From positions 124,001-188,000 of the forward strand of contig NZ_PJMU01000003.1 of NCBI RefSeq assembly GCF_002846395.1: 64,000 nucleotides of DNA, read 5' to 3'. Position 1 is the first letter of the stretch, and each line of letters opens with the position of its first letter. The position numbers were made by a program, and so were the translations under genes. The notes beneath the pieces were generated by a model that saw only the letters and a program-made list of their open reading frames with translations, was not told where the DNA came from and did not search any database. This document shows positions 50,136 to 58,885 of this stretch, piece after piece. The DNA comes from Pontibacter ramchanderi. Its GTDB lineage: Bacteria; Bacteroidota; Bacteroidia; Cytophagales; Hymenobacteraceae.

Positions 50136-50444
50136 GCCCGAACTCCCAAACATCGCCACATTACCCTTTCCGACAATCTTAATTATATAAAGACATGATA
50201 GCCCTATTAATATGGGTGCGTTATCGTACAAACCAAGTGCGTGTTCGTAAACATTATCGAAAATTTCTTGCTTTATATCGTACGAGGCTATACATTTAGG
50301 AACAATACGGTCAAGAGTGTCTCAACATGCTGATAAGTAGTGCCGGGAACCTCATAATTATAGCAATTTATTTTACCGACGGTCTCAGTTTTTGGTTTTA
50401 TTCTAAAACCATGGAGGCTTGTCTTTATTTCTATCTTATATAGC
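50136..50444. other. Intergenic region before the nucleotidyltransferase gene
   Basis: About 310 AT-rich bases. They hold a good operator-like site (50242-50253) and two weaker flanking versions (GTTATCGTACA at 50220 and ATTATCGAAAA at 50253). This cluster suggests cooperative binding. No gene or hairpin of note. Confidence 0.45.
50242..50253. promoter_or_regulatory. Operator-like site D (TGTTCGTAAACA)
   Basis: An exact TGTT-N4-AACA match about 190 bases upstream of the nucleotidyltransferase start and downstream of the LacI gene, with two degenerate neighbours within 25 bases. Confidence 0.5.
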
Positions 50445-51365
50445 ATGCATAAACGTCCGACTCTACTGATCTTAGCAGCCGGTATGGCGTCAAGGTATGG
50501 CAGTCTGAAACAACTGGATGGCTTTGGGCCAAACGGGGAAACCATCATAGACTATTCCATCCATGATGCGATCAGAGCAGGATTTGGCAAAATCATCTTT
50601 ATCATCCGGCAATCCATCGCTGATGAGTTCAAGGCTGTCATGCAGTCAAGGCTGCCTGCTCACATACCTGTTGTGTATGTAGCACAGGAACTGGACATGC
50701 TACCGACGGGCTATGAAGTACCTGCAGGAAGAGAAAAGCCCTGGGGAACTGGTCATGCCGTTTGGGTAGCCTCTCGCCTTATTGCGGAGCCTTTCGCAGT
50801 TATAAATGCCGATGATTTCTATGGCTATGAATCGTTCAGACTGGTTGTAGATTTTCTACAGAACAGCACGCTGGATCATAAGCATGGTCTTGTGGGATTT
50901 ACCTTATCAAACACCTTGTCGGAGCATGGAAGCGTATCCCGCGGCATCTGCTCTTTTGCCCCGGACAACTCGCTTTCATCCTTAACGGAGCTAACCAAGA
51001 TCGTGCAGTCGTCCAGCGGGGAAATTACGGTGCAGGATGAGGGTGCAACCTGCACGCAGTTGCAGGGCGATGAAATAGTGTCGATGAATCTCATGGCCTT
51101 CAAGCCCACGGTGTTTCCCTATTTTGAGAAGTATCTGAAGGAATTTCTAAATGATAGAGGCCAGGAGTTAAAAGCCGAATTCTACCTGCCAGCAGTTGTT
51201 AACAAAATGATTGCGCATGGTGAGGCACAGGTTCGCGTACTACCCTCACCTGAAAGATGGTTTGGAGTCACCTATCCTGACGATAAACCAACGGCAATTG
51301 CAAGAATCAAGGAACTGGTAGACAGTGCCGTCTACCCTGAAAACTTATGGACAACCATACCATGA
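50445..51365 (+). CDS. Sugar-1-phosphate nucleotidyltransferase
   Basis: The 306-residue protein is an NTP_transferase-fold enzyme that would join a sugar 1-phosphate to a nucleotide. The signature LILAAGMASRYGSLKQLDGFGPNGET (residues 8-33) binds the nucleotide, and FAVINADDFYGYESF (near residue 122) holds the metal aspartates. Its stop codon overlaps the start of the N-acetylhexosamine kinase gene (ATGA), so the two are translationally coupled. The product of that kinase, GlcNAc- or GalNAc-1-phosphate, is its natural substrate candidate. The exact nucleotide and sugar are inferred. Confidence 0.88.
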   Translation: MHKRPTLLILAAGMASRYGSLKQLDGFGPNGETIIDYSIHDAIRAGFGKIIFIIRQSIADEFKAVMQSRLPAHIPVVYVAQELDMLPTGYEVPAGREKPWGTGHAVWVASRLIAEPFAVINADDFYGYESFRLVVDFLQNSTLDHKHGLVGFTLSNTLSEHGSVSRGICSFAPDNSLSSLTELTKIVQSSSGEITVQDEGATCTQLQGDEIVSMNLMAFKPTVFPYFEKYLKEFLNDRGQELKAEFYLPAVVNKMIAHGEAQVRVLPSPERWFGVTYPDDKPTAIARIKELVDSAVYPENLWTTIP

Positions 51366-52519
51366 GCAAAACAAAAGCTAGTACTCCGGTTACGGAAGAC
51401 CTGAAAGAGATCCTGTCCCATTTCCTCATAGAAGGGAGTGTAGCCAGTGTGAAGGCATATGGTTCGGGGCATATACATGACACCTATTACGTGCAGAACC
51501 AGTCTCTCACTCTGCCTGACTACCTGCTACAGCGCATCAATCATCATGTTTTCCGGAACGTCCCCCAACTAATGGACAACATCGAGCTGGTTACTGCGCA
51601 CCTCCGCAAAAAACTCGCCGCCATGCCAGGCCGTGAACCCGACAAAGAAGTGTTAACGCTCATTCCAACAAGGCAGCATAGGAGTTATTTTGAGGACCCA
51701 GCCGGCAACTTCTGGCGGCTATACCTCTTGCTGCAGGGAACGCGCAGTTACGACCTGGTAGAAAACACACAACAGGCTTACGAAGGAGGTAAGGCTTTTG
51801 GGCTGTTCCAGGCCCTGCTCGCCGACATGGACGCTCACCTGCTGCACGAGTCTATACCTGATTTTCACAACGTGGAGCACCGGCTAAAGCAATTCGAAGC
51901 AGCTTTGGTGAAAGACAGGGTAGGAAGGGTAAAAGCCGTGCAACCGGAAATAGCGTTTGTAAAGCAGCGCGCGTACGAGATGACGGCACTCCTGAGGCTA
52001 GGCCGCGAGGGAAAGCTCCCGCTTCGGATCACACACAACGACACCAAGTTTAACAACGTGCTGCTCGATCGCCAGGACAAGGCGCAGTGTGTCATTGACC
52101 TGGATACGGTAATGCCAGGCTTTGTCGCCTATGATTACGGGGATGCCATCCGTACCACCGCCGTCACATCGCCCGAAGATGAAGAAAACCTTGACCGAAT
52201 CGACATCGATTTGGGCTTGTTCAGGAGCTTCACGCAGGGTTTTCTGGAGGAGACACACGCCTCACTCACAGATGCTGAAATCGCGTCCCTATCGCCTGGC
52301 CTCACACTTTTACCCTTCATCATGGGCCTTCGTTTTCTGACAGACTACATCGACGGTGACCATTACTATAAAATCCACGCGCCGGACCACAACCTGCAGC
52401 GGGCCAGGGCACAGTTCAGGTTAGTTGAAGTTCTGGAAGAAAAATCCGGATTGCTTCAAAGTATCATTCAAGAGATCTATCAGGCCTGCCAACATACTGA
52501 CACCCAAAAAATCAGCTAA
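51362..52519 (+). CDS. N-acetylhexosamine 1-kinase-like phosphotransferase
   Basis: This 385-residue APH/choline-kinase-fold protein resembles NahK, which phosphorylates GlcNAc/GalNAc at C1 in salvage from glycans. The catalytic loop is LRITHNDTKFNNVLLD (HxDxxxxN, near residue 221). The metal aspartate lies in CVIDLDTVMPGFVAYDYGDAIRT. The N-terminal part contains GSGHIHDTYYV in place of a glycine loop. The ATGA overlap with the upstream nucleotidyltransferase fixes the start at 51362. Together they would convert free N-acetylhexosamine to a nucleotide sugar or shunt it to catabolism. Sugar specificity is by analogy. Confidence 0.87.
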   Translation: MSKTKASTPVTEDLKEILSHFLIEGSVASVKAYGSGHIHDTYYVQNQSLTLPDYLLQRINHHVFRNVPQLMDNIELVTAHLRKKLAAMPGREPDKEVLTLIPTRQHRSYFEDPAGNFWRLYLLLQGTRSYDLVENTQQAYEGGKAFGLFQALLADMDAHLLHESIPDFHNVEHRLKQFEAALVKDRVGRVKAVQPEIAFVKQRAYEMTALLRLGREGKLPLRITHNDTKFNNVLLDRQDKAQCVIDLDTVMPGFVAYDYGDAIRTTAVTSPEDEENLDRIDIDLGLFRSFTQGFLEETHASLTDAEIASLSPGLTLLPFIMGLRFLTDYIDGDHYYKIHAPDHNLQRARAQFRLVEVLEEKSGLLQSIIQEIYQACQHTDTQKIS

Positions 52520-52523
52520 AGTG

Positions 52524-53234
52524 ATGCATCATTTAAACGTCCCTCTTCTGCCCCATCTGCGGCAAGACAGCCCCATGCAACTGGTTTCTTCCGAACTGGA
52601 CAAGTTAGCGCCGGAGCGTATAGAAAACACGCCATGGTCTGCTCACGAGAATGGGACCATAGCATCTTTTGCCATGGCCCACAACAACGCATGCATCTTT
52701 CTAAAGTACTATGTAACCGAACAGGCCATTCAGGCAAAATACCGGAACACCAACGACCCAGTATATAAGGACACCTGTGTCGAGCTTTTCATCGCGTTTG
52801 AGGGAGAAACGGCCTATTATAACCTGGAGTTCAACTGTCTTGGCACCTGCCTGGCTGAATTTGGTTCTGACCGCCAAACCCGCAGATTGTTACCTGCAGA
52901 GACGATAGCTAAAATCAGGCGTATGGCATCCCTGCGCGCAGGTCATGAAAATGCTCCCTTAAAGACATGGCAACTTACGCTCGTGATTCCGACTGACGTG
53001 TTTTCGGAGCACGCCCTAGCAAAACTGGAAGCGACTCAGGTACGCGCCAACTTTTACAAGTGCGGAGATGAGCTCCCCATTCCCCACTACATGACCTGGA
53101 CTGCTGTGGAAGCTCCGGCGCCTGACTTTCACTTACCAGAATACTTTGGAAGAATTAACTTTATGGAGGCACCATATCACCCTACGGAGCATTCTACCGG
53201 CCTTTGCTTTTCCAGCGCATCGAAAACCCTTTAA
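52524..53234 (+). CDS. CBM9-like / DOMON-like carbohydrate-binding protein
   Basis: This 236-residue protein has the beta-sandwich look of the CBM9-like family: WSAHENGTIASFAMAHNNACIFLKYYV, then VYKDTCVELFIAFEGETAYYNLEFNCLGTCL. There is no signal peptide, so it seems cytoplasmic. It starts 4 bases after the kinase stop and ends shortly before the GH109 gene, so it is probably part of the same operon. Such domains bind reducing-end sugars or act in unknown enzyme roles. I cannot assign a function beyond binding. Confidence 0.75.
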   Translation: MHHLNVPLLPHLRQDSPMQLVSSELDKLAPERIENTPWSAHENGTIASFAMAHNNACIFLKYYVTEQAIQAKYRNTNDPVYKDTCVELFIAFEGETAYYNLEFNCLGTCLAEFGSDRQTRRLLPAETIAKIRRMASLRAGHENAPLKTWQLTLVIPTDVFSEHALAKLEATQVRANFYKCGDELPIPHYMTWTAVEAPAPDFHLPEYFGRINFMEAPYHPTEHSTGLCFSSASKTL

Positions 53235-53263
53235 TCATATCACCTGGACTTAAAGAAATTACC

Positions 53264-54697
53264 ATGAGCAACAACCGCAGAGATTTTCTTAAACTAACCG
53301 GCCTGGCTGGTATTGGCCTGGCCGGAACCGGGCTACTGAGCAGCTGCGCGACTGCAACTACTCAAGCAGCTAATGACCCAACGAAACAGCAAGCAGCACG
53401 TTCCTACACCCAACAGTTCAACATGTCAGGCTACCGGGCCCCAAAACTCGACAAGGTGCGTGTTGGCTATATAGGGCTGGGGATGCGGGGGCCCGGTGCG
53501 GTTATGCGCATGAACCGCATCGAAGGTGTCGAGATCAAAGGCCTCTGCGACCTGGTGCCTGCAAAAGCACAGGCAGTAGAAAAAAAATTGGCTGAAGCCA
53601 ACCCGGAACACAAGCCCACCCTGTACGCAGGCAGTGAGGACGCCTGGAGGAAAATGTGCGAGCGAGATGACATTGACCTCATCTACATCGCCACCCCCTG
53701 GGACACGCACACGCCGATGGCCCTCTATGCCATGGAGCATGGCAAGCACGTTGCCGTTGAGGTGCCGGCCGCCGTTACCATAGAAGAGTGCTGGCAGTTG
53801 GTAGAAACCTCTGAGCGCACGAAAAAGCATTGTATGATGCTGGAGAATTGCTGCTACGACTTCTTTGAAATGCTCACGCTCAACATGGCCCGCCAGGGTT
53901 ACTTCGGTGAAATCATTCACGGAGAGGGTGCTTACATACACCAGTTGCTTGACCTGAACTTCGACAAAAACGGCTACGAGGGAATGTGGCGCCTGAAGGA
54001 AAACATGACCCGCAATGGCAGTCTGTACCCCACGCACGGCTTAGGCCCTATTTGCCAGATCATGAACATCAACCGGGGTGACCTGATGGACTATCTGGTG
54101 TCGGTGTCTACCGACGACTTCCAGATGTACGAAGAAGCCAAGCGACTGGCAGCGACGGATTCCTTCTACAAGCCTTTTGTGCAGGACACGTACCGCGGCA
54201 ATATGAACACCACCACCATCCGCACCAAAAAAGGCAGAACGATCATGATCCAGCATGATGTCACTTCCCCGCGCCCCTACTCCCGCATCCACCTGGTGAG
54301 CGGCACCAAAGCGATTGCCCGGAAGTGGCCTGAAAGAAAGATCGCCACCAGCCACAACGGCTGGCTCAAACCAGAGGAGTTTAAGGCTGTGGAAGAGAAG
54401 TACACACCGGAGATCATTAAAAAACTGGGCGAGATGGCCAAGAAGATCGGAGGACACGGCGGCATGGACTTCCTCATGGAGTGGCGCCTGATCGACTGCC
54501 TCCGAAACGGACTTCCTCTGGATCAGGATGTGTATGATGCCGCCTCGTGGACGGCAGTAGGTCTGTTGAGCGAGTGGTCTGTAGCGAATCGATCCAACTC
54601 CATCGATGTGCCCGACTTTACGGCCGGTGCATGGCAAAAGAACGCCCCCGTTGATATCTCTCTGCAGGGAGCCGGCACTACTAATGTCAGAATCTAG
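53264..54697 (+). CDS. GH109-type alpha-N-acetylgalactosaminidase / Gfo-Idh-MocA oxidoreductase
   Basis: GH109 enzymes remove alpha-linked GalNAc (the blood-group A sugar) by an NAD+-dependent mechanism. The 477-residue protein has a twin-arginine-type signal with lipobox (MSNNRRDFLKLTG..., LLSSC at residue 24), which suits a protein exported folded with NAD bound. Then come the Rossmann domain (VRVGYIGLGMRGPGAVMRMNRIEGVEIKGLCD) and family sequences EVPAAVTIEECWQLVETSE, NCCYDFFEMLTLNMARQGYFGEIIHGEGAYIH and YPTHGLGPICQIMNINRGD. These closely resemble known GH109 members. It sits downstream of the kinase operon. Specificity should be tested, but family membership is strong. Confidence 0.9.
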   Translation: MSNNRRDFLKLTGLAGIGLAGTGLLSSCATATTQAANDPTKQQAARSYTQQFNMSGYRAPKLDKVRVGYIGLGMRGPGAVMRMNRIEGVEIKGLCDLVPAKAQAVEKKLAEANPEHKPTLYAGSEDAWRKMCERDDIDLIYIATPWDTHTPMALYAMEHGKHVAVEVPAAVTIEECWQLVETSERTKKHCMMLENCCYDFFEMLTLNMARQGYFGEIIHGEGAYIHQLLDLNFDKNGYEGMWRLKENMTRNGSLYPTHGLGPICQIMNINRGDLMDYLVSVSTDDFQMYEEAKRLAATDSFYKPFVQDTYRGNMNTTTIRTKKGRTIMIQHDVTSPRPYSRIHLVSGTKAIARKWPERKIATSHNGWLKPEEFKAVEEKYTPEIIKKLGEMAKKIGGHGGMDFLMEWRLIDCLRNGLPLDQDVYDAASWTAVGLLSEWSVANRSNSIDVPDFTAGAWQKNAPVDISLQGAGTTNVRI

Positions 54698-54750
54698 CAT
54701 TTCGACGAACTGGTCTGCAGATCAGCCCCAGCAATATAACAGCTGATTTC

Positions 54751-54780
54751 AATGCCCCGGCTCCCTGAGCGCGGGGCATT
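54751..54780 (+). terminator. Hairpin after the GH109 gene
   Basis: AATGCCCCG and CGGGGCATT form a 9-bp perfect stem with a 12-nt loop, 53 bases after the GH109 stop. A short T run (GCTTTTGG) follows a few bases later. It is a probable terminator with a weak U tract. Confidence 0.6.
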
Positions 54781-54860
54781 GGCGCTTTTGGTGCCTTGTT
54801 CGCCAGATTTTTTTAACTTCCCGGGTAACTTAATGCACAGGTAGTATAAGATTTAATCTA

Positions 54861-54868
54861 TATTTTTG
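54861..54868 (+). promoter_or_regulatory. Candidate -7 element (TATTTTTG) of the second LacI gene
   Basis: TATTTTTG fits TAnnTTTG. Its position rules out the in-frame TTG at 54866 as the start codon and supports the GTG at 54953. No -33 TTTG at the ideal distance. Confidence 0.35.
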
Positions 54869-54952
54869 GTGTTCCCCGGTTATTTAGGCTACCGGAGCAT
54901 TGTCATTCAGAATTTAAGTCGCGGTAAATCCGACCACGAGATAGAAAGCAAC

Positions 54953-56020
54953 GTGAATAAACAGATAGTCAGAATAAAAGATATAGCAGAGAAAGCTAAC
55001 GTGTCAGCGGGAACGGTGGACAGGGTACTGCACAACCGGGGCCGGGTGGCGGAAGACGTACGCCAGCGGGTGCTTAAAATTGCGGAGGAGCTAAACTATA
55101 CGCCCAATATCCTGGCGAGGGCCCTGGTAACAAACAAGGTATACAATATAGCAGCTCTGATACCAGACCCGGCAGCAGACCAGTACTGGCAGGCACCAAA
55201 AGTAGGTATAGAGAAGGCCGAAGCAGAACTCAGGCAGTATGGCATACGGGTCACTCAGTATATATTCGATCCCTTCCATGCAGCCTCTTTTCTAAATGAG
55301 GCAGACAAGGTAGCGGCTATCAAGTATGACGGCATTCTGATCGCTCCGATCTTTTACCGACAGTCCTTGTCCTTCTTCACCAAGTGGAGAAGGGATGGCA
55401 TACCTTTCGTGCTCTTTAATACCCACATACCGGACTATGAACCGCTCATGTACATCGGTCAGGACTCTTACCAGAGTGGCGTGCTGGCGGCCAAGCTGAT
55501 GCATTATGGATGTCGCGACAAAGCCACTTTTGTGGTAGCCCACGTGGAGGAAGATATCCAGAATTCTTCTCACTTGATCCACAAAGAGCAGGGCTTTGTA
55601 GACTATTTCTCCAGAAATAACCTGGATGGCTACTATAACATCGTCCAGAAAGACCTGCAAAGCACTTCCCAGGCTTCCATGTTGCAGCAACTGGATCAGC
55701 TTTTCGAAGAGACACCCGGTATCAAGGGTATTTTTGTGACAAACTCAAAGTCAAACATCATAGCCGAATACCTGCAGCAGAAAAAAATGCAGCATATCAA
55801 TCTGATAGGTTACGACCTGCTGGAGAAGAATCTCCAATACCTCAACAACGGCGTGATTGATTTCCTCATCAACCAGAACCCGAAAGGACAGGGTTACTGG
55901 GGCATTCAGGGCCTGGCGGACCACCTGGTGTTTCAAAAGAAAAACAACCCGATCAAATACCTGCCGCTTGACATCATCACCAAAGAAAACCTCCACTATT
56001 ACATAGAGGCTGACCAGTAA
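54953..56020 (+). CDS. LacI-family transcriptional regulator (GTG start)
   Basis: This is a second LacI-type regulator. The helix-turn-helix is VRIKDIAEKANVSAGTVDRVLHNRGRV (from residue 6), the VSAGTVDRVLHNRG form common in Bacteroidota. The sensor domain follows (YNIAALIPDPAADQYWQAPKVGIEKAE; YDGILIAPIFY; IPFVLFNTHIPDYEPLMYIGQDSYQSG; KGIFVTNSKSN). I start it at the GTG at 54953 (VNKQIVRIKDIAE) because relatives begin just there and a promoter box sits upstream. The protein is then 355 residues. It lies between the GH109 gene and the convergent GH20 gene and may regulate one or more glycan genes. Confidence 0.9.
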   Translation: MNKQIVRIKDIAEKANVSAGTVDRVLHNRGRVAEDVRQRVLKIAEELNYTPNILARALVTNKVYNIAALIPDPAADQYWQAPKVGIEKAEAELRQYGIRVTQYIFDPFHAASFLNEADKVAAIKYDGILIAPIFYRQSLSFFTKWRRDGIPFVLFNTHIPDYEPLMYIGQDSYQSGVLAAKLMHYGCRDKATFVVAHVEEDIQNSSHLIHKEQGFVDYFSRNNLDGYYNIVQKDLQSTSQASMLQQLDQLFEETPGIKGIFVTNSKSNIIAEYLQQKKMQHINLIGYDLLEKNLQYLNNGVIDFLINQNPKGQGYWGIQGLADHLVFQKKNNPIKYLPLDIITKENLHYYIEADQ

Positions 56021-56023
56021 TTT

Positions 56024-56056
56024 TCAGGCGGCTGCCTATTGGAGGGAGCCGCCTGA
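56024..56056. other. Hairpin at the convergent LacI/GH20 ends
   Basis: TCAGGCGGCT and AGCCGCCTGA form a 10-bp perfect inverted repeat that overlaps the GH20 stop codon. It lacks a U tract in either direction, so any role as a terminator or RNA-stabilising end is uncertain. Confidence 0.45.
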
Positions 56057-58639
56057 GTCCATTCTGCTGTTGTCCTGGTTTTCAACAGTAACCGGCACGA
56101 AAGTGAACATCCATTTGGTGGGGTTCTGCCAGTCTTTCCCTTTGAAACTGCCTGCCGGCAACTTTACCAGCACCGTGTTCCATCCTTTGCGAAGTGGCAG
56201 CGCAACGGGTGTTCTGTACTCGTACCCTTCATCGAGAAGCGGAATTTCAGAATTGCCTTTCTGGCCGGCCCGCCTCCACTTAGGTGGCGCTACCGGCTGC
56301 CCGTTCAGGTATACTGCGCTGCCCCTGTCATCCCAGGTGCCCGGCGCGGGGGAGTCAGAGTTGTAAGAGCGGGACAGGTTCTGAAAACCGATCCAGAAAT
56401 GACCGGTGGTATCCGTATCGCTCCAGAATTGGGTGGTGGCATACCAGGTGGTGTTTTCCTCCGGATCAGGCAACACGCCCTTCACCAACGGATGCCAGAA
56501 GTGGCGTAACACCACGGTGCCACCTATCACCTCCATCGCCGGTTTGCTGTTCTTGAAGTTCTTCTTCTCCGAGGTAAAGGAAGCCTTCAGATCGCCCTTG
56601 TTTTTGTAAGGCCCGAACAGTTTCCAATTTATACCTGCCTGCGCGGCATACGGGAAAGGAAGCCCCTCAAAATTTAGCTTTTGCTGATCCAACAGGCGGC
56701 GTTCAAACTCCTGAAACTCCTGTAGCCGCCCGGGCTGATCGGCCGGAATGTTGGTGATCCATCCATCGTGACCACCTCCCTTCCAGCTGCGCTCTGCAAA
56801 GGCCAGTATACCAGGGTACACCGGATTCATGTGCAATACGTCTTCCTGCCGCAGCACAATACGGTCGTGCCAAAGGCAAAGGGTAGCTCCCACAACGCTG
56901 CTGTCGCCTTTCACCCGGTCACCGATGCGACGGCTGAAAATAGTATTCACTGCCTCCAGGGGATCCATGTGGTTCAGGTAGAGATGACGCGACTCAATGT
57001 ACTTTGACTTTGGGTTGACAGCGCCATCTTTCATCCAGAGTTGCCGTATTGTGGCTTCGTCTAGGTTGCCTCCGGGGTCCCAGCCGATCGTCTTTTTGCC
57101 TCTGTCGTGCAGCCACTTGGTGACCTGTGGCAAAAACTTGTTGTTCGTAATTTCCACTTCGTCCCCCCCGATATGGACGTAGGGCACATCGTAAGTGTCA
57201 GCGAAATCCGACAGGATGTTTTTGAGTATAGCCAGTCCCTCATCACTCTGCATATCCACTCCCATGGCCCGGGTAAAAGCGGCGCTGTGACCTGGCATGT
57301 CTATCTCAGGCACTAAGGTTATGTGGCGGTCCTTGCAGTACTGGATCAGCTCCTGCATGTCGGACACGGTGTAATAGGCGCCTTTGTTGCGGGTCATGTG
57401 CTCCGGTGCCGTTAGTTGCGGATATCGGGGTATTTCCAGCCGCCAGGCAATGTCTTCGGTCAGGTGGAAGTGAAAAATGTTGAGCTTATACCTCGCCATC
57501 ACATCAATTTGCTGCTTGAGCATGTCCATTGTCTGGTAATTCCTGCCTACATCTACCATGTAGCCTCTCCAGCCAAAGGCAGGCCAGTCACGTATCTCAC
57601 AGCCAGGTATAAACACCCCATCACGCATCAGCTGGTCGAGCGTCTGCACGGCGTTGAAAATGCCATGCGCCGTGTTGGCCTTAAGCTGCACCCTGCTCCC
57701 ATTCACTGATAATGTGTAGGCCTCGTCTGAGTGCTGTGGTGCGACTGTTTTCTCCAGCGCCAGCGCAAAATGTGGTTCGTTGCCTACTGCCTTCTCTGTT
57801 ATGTGCACTGCCAGCCCTTTGCGGGCAAGCGCTTGTTTGAGACGTACCGCCTCCGCCTTTAAGGAGGGATCCTTTACCACAATTGACTTTGCCTGGTAAA
57901 GCGGGAAGGCCTCATCCTTCCACTCCAATTGCTGGGGTACGGGCAGGATGGCAGGCTTTTGCTGCAGGTCAAATACTTTGTCGTAGATCAGATGTTTCCA
58001 GAAGGTATAGCCATCGCCGTTCAGGTGCAGGCCGTCGTTGGTATATTTGGCGTTGAGCCTGCCGGTGTGATCTGAAAAAAGGGTGTGCAGGTCAAGGTAG
58101 GTATAGGCCTGCTTCGCAGCATTTACCCGCAGCTGTTCGTTCACTTTTCTGATAAGCTCCGCCTTGCTGGTGTGGCCTCCAAACTTGTTGAACTGCTCGT
58201 TTACTGGCAGAATGCTCTGTACATACAGTTGCGTAACCGGAGATTTCGCCCTCAGATAATTTGCTATCCAGGACATGTTCTTCAGCAGGCTGTCAGCCGT
58301 TATATTCTGGGCCAGGTCATTGGTACCAATCAGCAGAAAGACTTTTGCCGGCTTGCGTTGCGCCACCTCTTCGATACGATGCATCACACCAGCAGAAACA
58401 TCGCCGCTTATGCCCCGGTTCTTTAGCCCGCTGTCGGCAAATAACTCACTCCACTCACCTCCGTCGCTTATGCTGTTGCCCAGGAAGATGATGTCGCCAT
58501 TGGTGTACGGCAGGTTCTTAAACAGGCTTACCCGTTGATGGTAATAGGTAGAAAACAGATTATCTGCCAGTTGCACCGGCTTTACCTGGGCAGTAGCGGT
58601 GCTGATTAGCAACATCAACAGGAGCGTGAGTCTTGTCAT
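56036..58639 (-). CDS. SGNH esterase - GH20 beta-N-acetylhexosaminidase fusion (secreted)
   Basis: This 867-residue exported protein joins several activities. After a signal peptide (residues 1-18) comes an SGNH/GDSL hydrolase domain (about 30-225). It has Ser56 in FLGNSISDGG, Asn107 in IGTND and Asp202/His205 in DGLHLNGDGY. Next is a GH20 N-terminal domain, then the catalytic barrel with the Asp493-Glu494 pair in YVHIGGDEVEI; Asp is the substrate-assisting residue and Glu the acid. The C-terminal 200 residues form an unassigned beta-sandwich-like region. GH20 removes terminal GlcNAc/GalNAc; the SGNH part may remove O-acetyl groups. All key residues are present. The gene converges with the second LacI gene. 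Confidence 0.92.
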   Translation of the reverse strand: MTRLTLLLMLLISTATAQVKPVQLADNLFSTYYHQRVSLFKNLPYTNGDIIFLGNSISDGGEWSELFADSGLKNRGISGDVSAGVMHRIEEVAQRKPAKVFLLIGTNDLAQNITADSLLKNMSWIANYLRAKSPVTQLYVQSILPVNEQFNKFGGHTSKAELIRKVNEQLRVNAAKQAYTYLDLHTLFSDHTGRLNAKYTNDGLHLNGDGYTFWKHLIYDKVFDLQQKPAILPVPQQLEWKDEAFPLYQAKSIVVKDPSLKAEAVRLKQALARKGLAVHITEKAVGNEPHFALALEKTVAPQHSDEAYTLSVNGSRVQLKANTAHGIFNAVQTLDQLMRDGVFIPGCEIRDWPAFGWRGYMVDVGRNYQTMDMLKQQIDVMARYKLNIFHFHLTEDIAWRLEIPRYPQLTAPEHMTRNKGAYYTVSDMQELIQYCKDRHITLVPEIDMPGHSAAFTRAMGVDMQSDEGLAILKNILSDFADTYDVPYVHIGGDEVEITNNKFLPQVTKWLHDRGKKTIGWDPGGNLDEATIRQLWMKDGAVNPKSKYIESRHLYLNHMDPLEAVNTIFSRRIGDRVKGDSSVVGATLCLWHDRIVLRQEDVLHMNPVYPGILAFAERSWKGGGHDGWITNIPADQPGRLQEFQEFERRLLDQQKLNFEGLPFPYAAQAGINWKLFGPYKNKGDLKASFTSEKKNFKNSKPAMEVIGGTVVLRHFWHPLVKGVLPDPEENTTWYATTQFWSDTDTTGHFWIGFQNLSRSYNSDSPAPGTWDDRGSAVYLNGQPVAPPKWRRAGQKGNSEIPLLDEGYEYRTPVALPLRKGWNTVLVKLPAGSFKGKDWQNPTKWMFTFVPVTVENQDNSRMDSGGSLQ

Positions 58640-58790
58640 AGCTATAAAGTAAATCTTTTATGCCAAAGCACAAAGTGCAGGGTACGATTGGTTATACACA
58701 ATGTATTAGGTATGACATATAATTATAAAGTTAGCTATTTAAGTCAGGAACAACCAAATCTCTATCACCAGACTTAGGAGGTGAAGGCAT

Positions 58791-58831
58791 AAAAAAAGGC
58801 AGGTGACCAACTCAGGCTGGCACACCTACCT
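58791..58831 (-). terminator. Terminator of the GH92 gene
   Basis: On the minus strand AGGTAGGTG and CACCTGCCT pair (one G-U) and are followed by a run of seven T. It lies 55 bases past the GH92 stop. Confidence 0.75.
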
Positions 58832-58885
58832 CCCACATCCGGCTGATTGCTCTTCAGCCGTACATAAACTCAATTGTGCATCAGC

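Noticed and set aside
54866..54952. TTG start giving a 29-residue N-terminal extension of the second LacI protein
   Set aside because: The TTG lies inside a likely -7 promoter box, and the extension is unlike LacI proteins; the GTG at 54953 fits the family.
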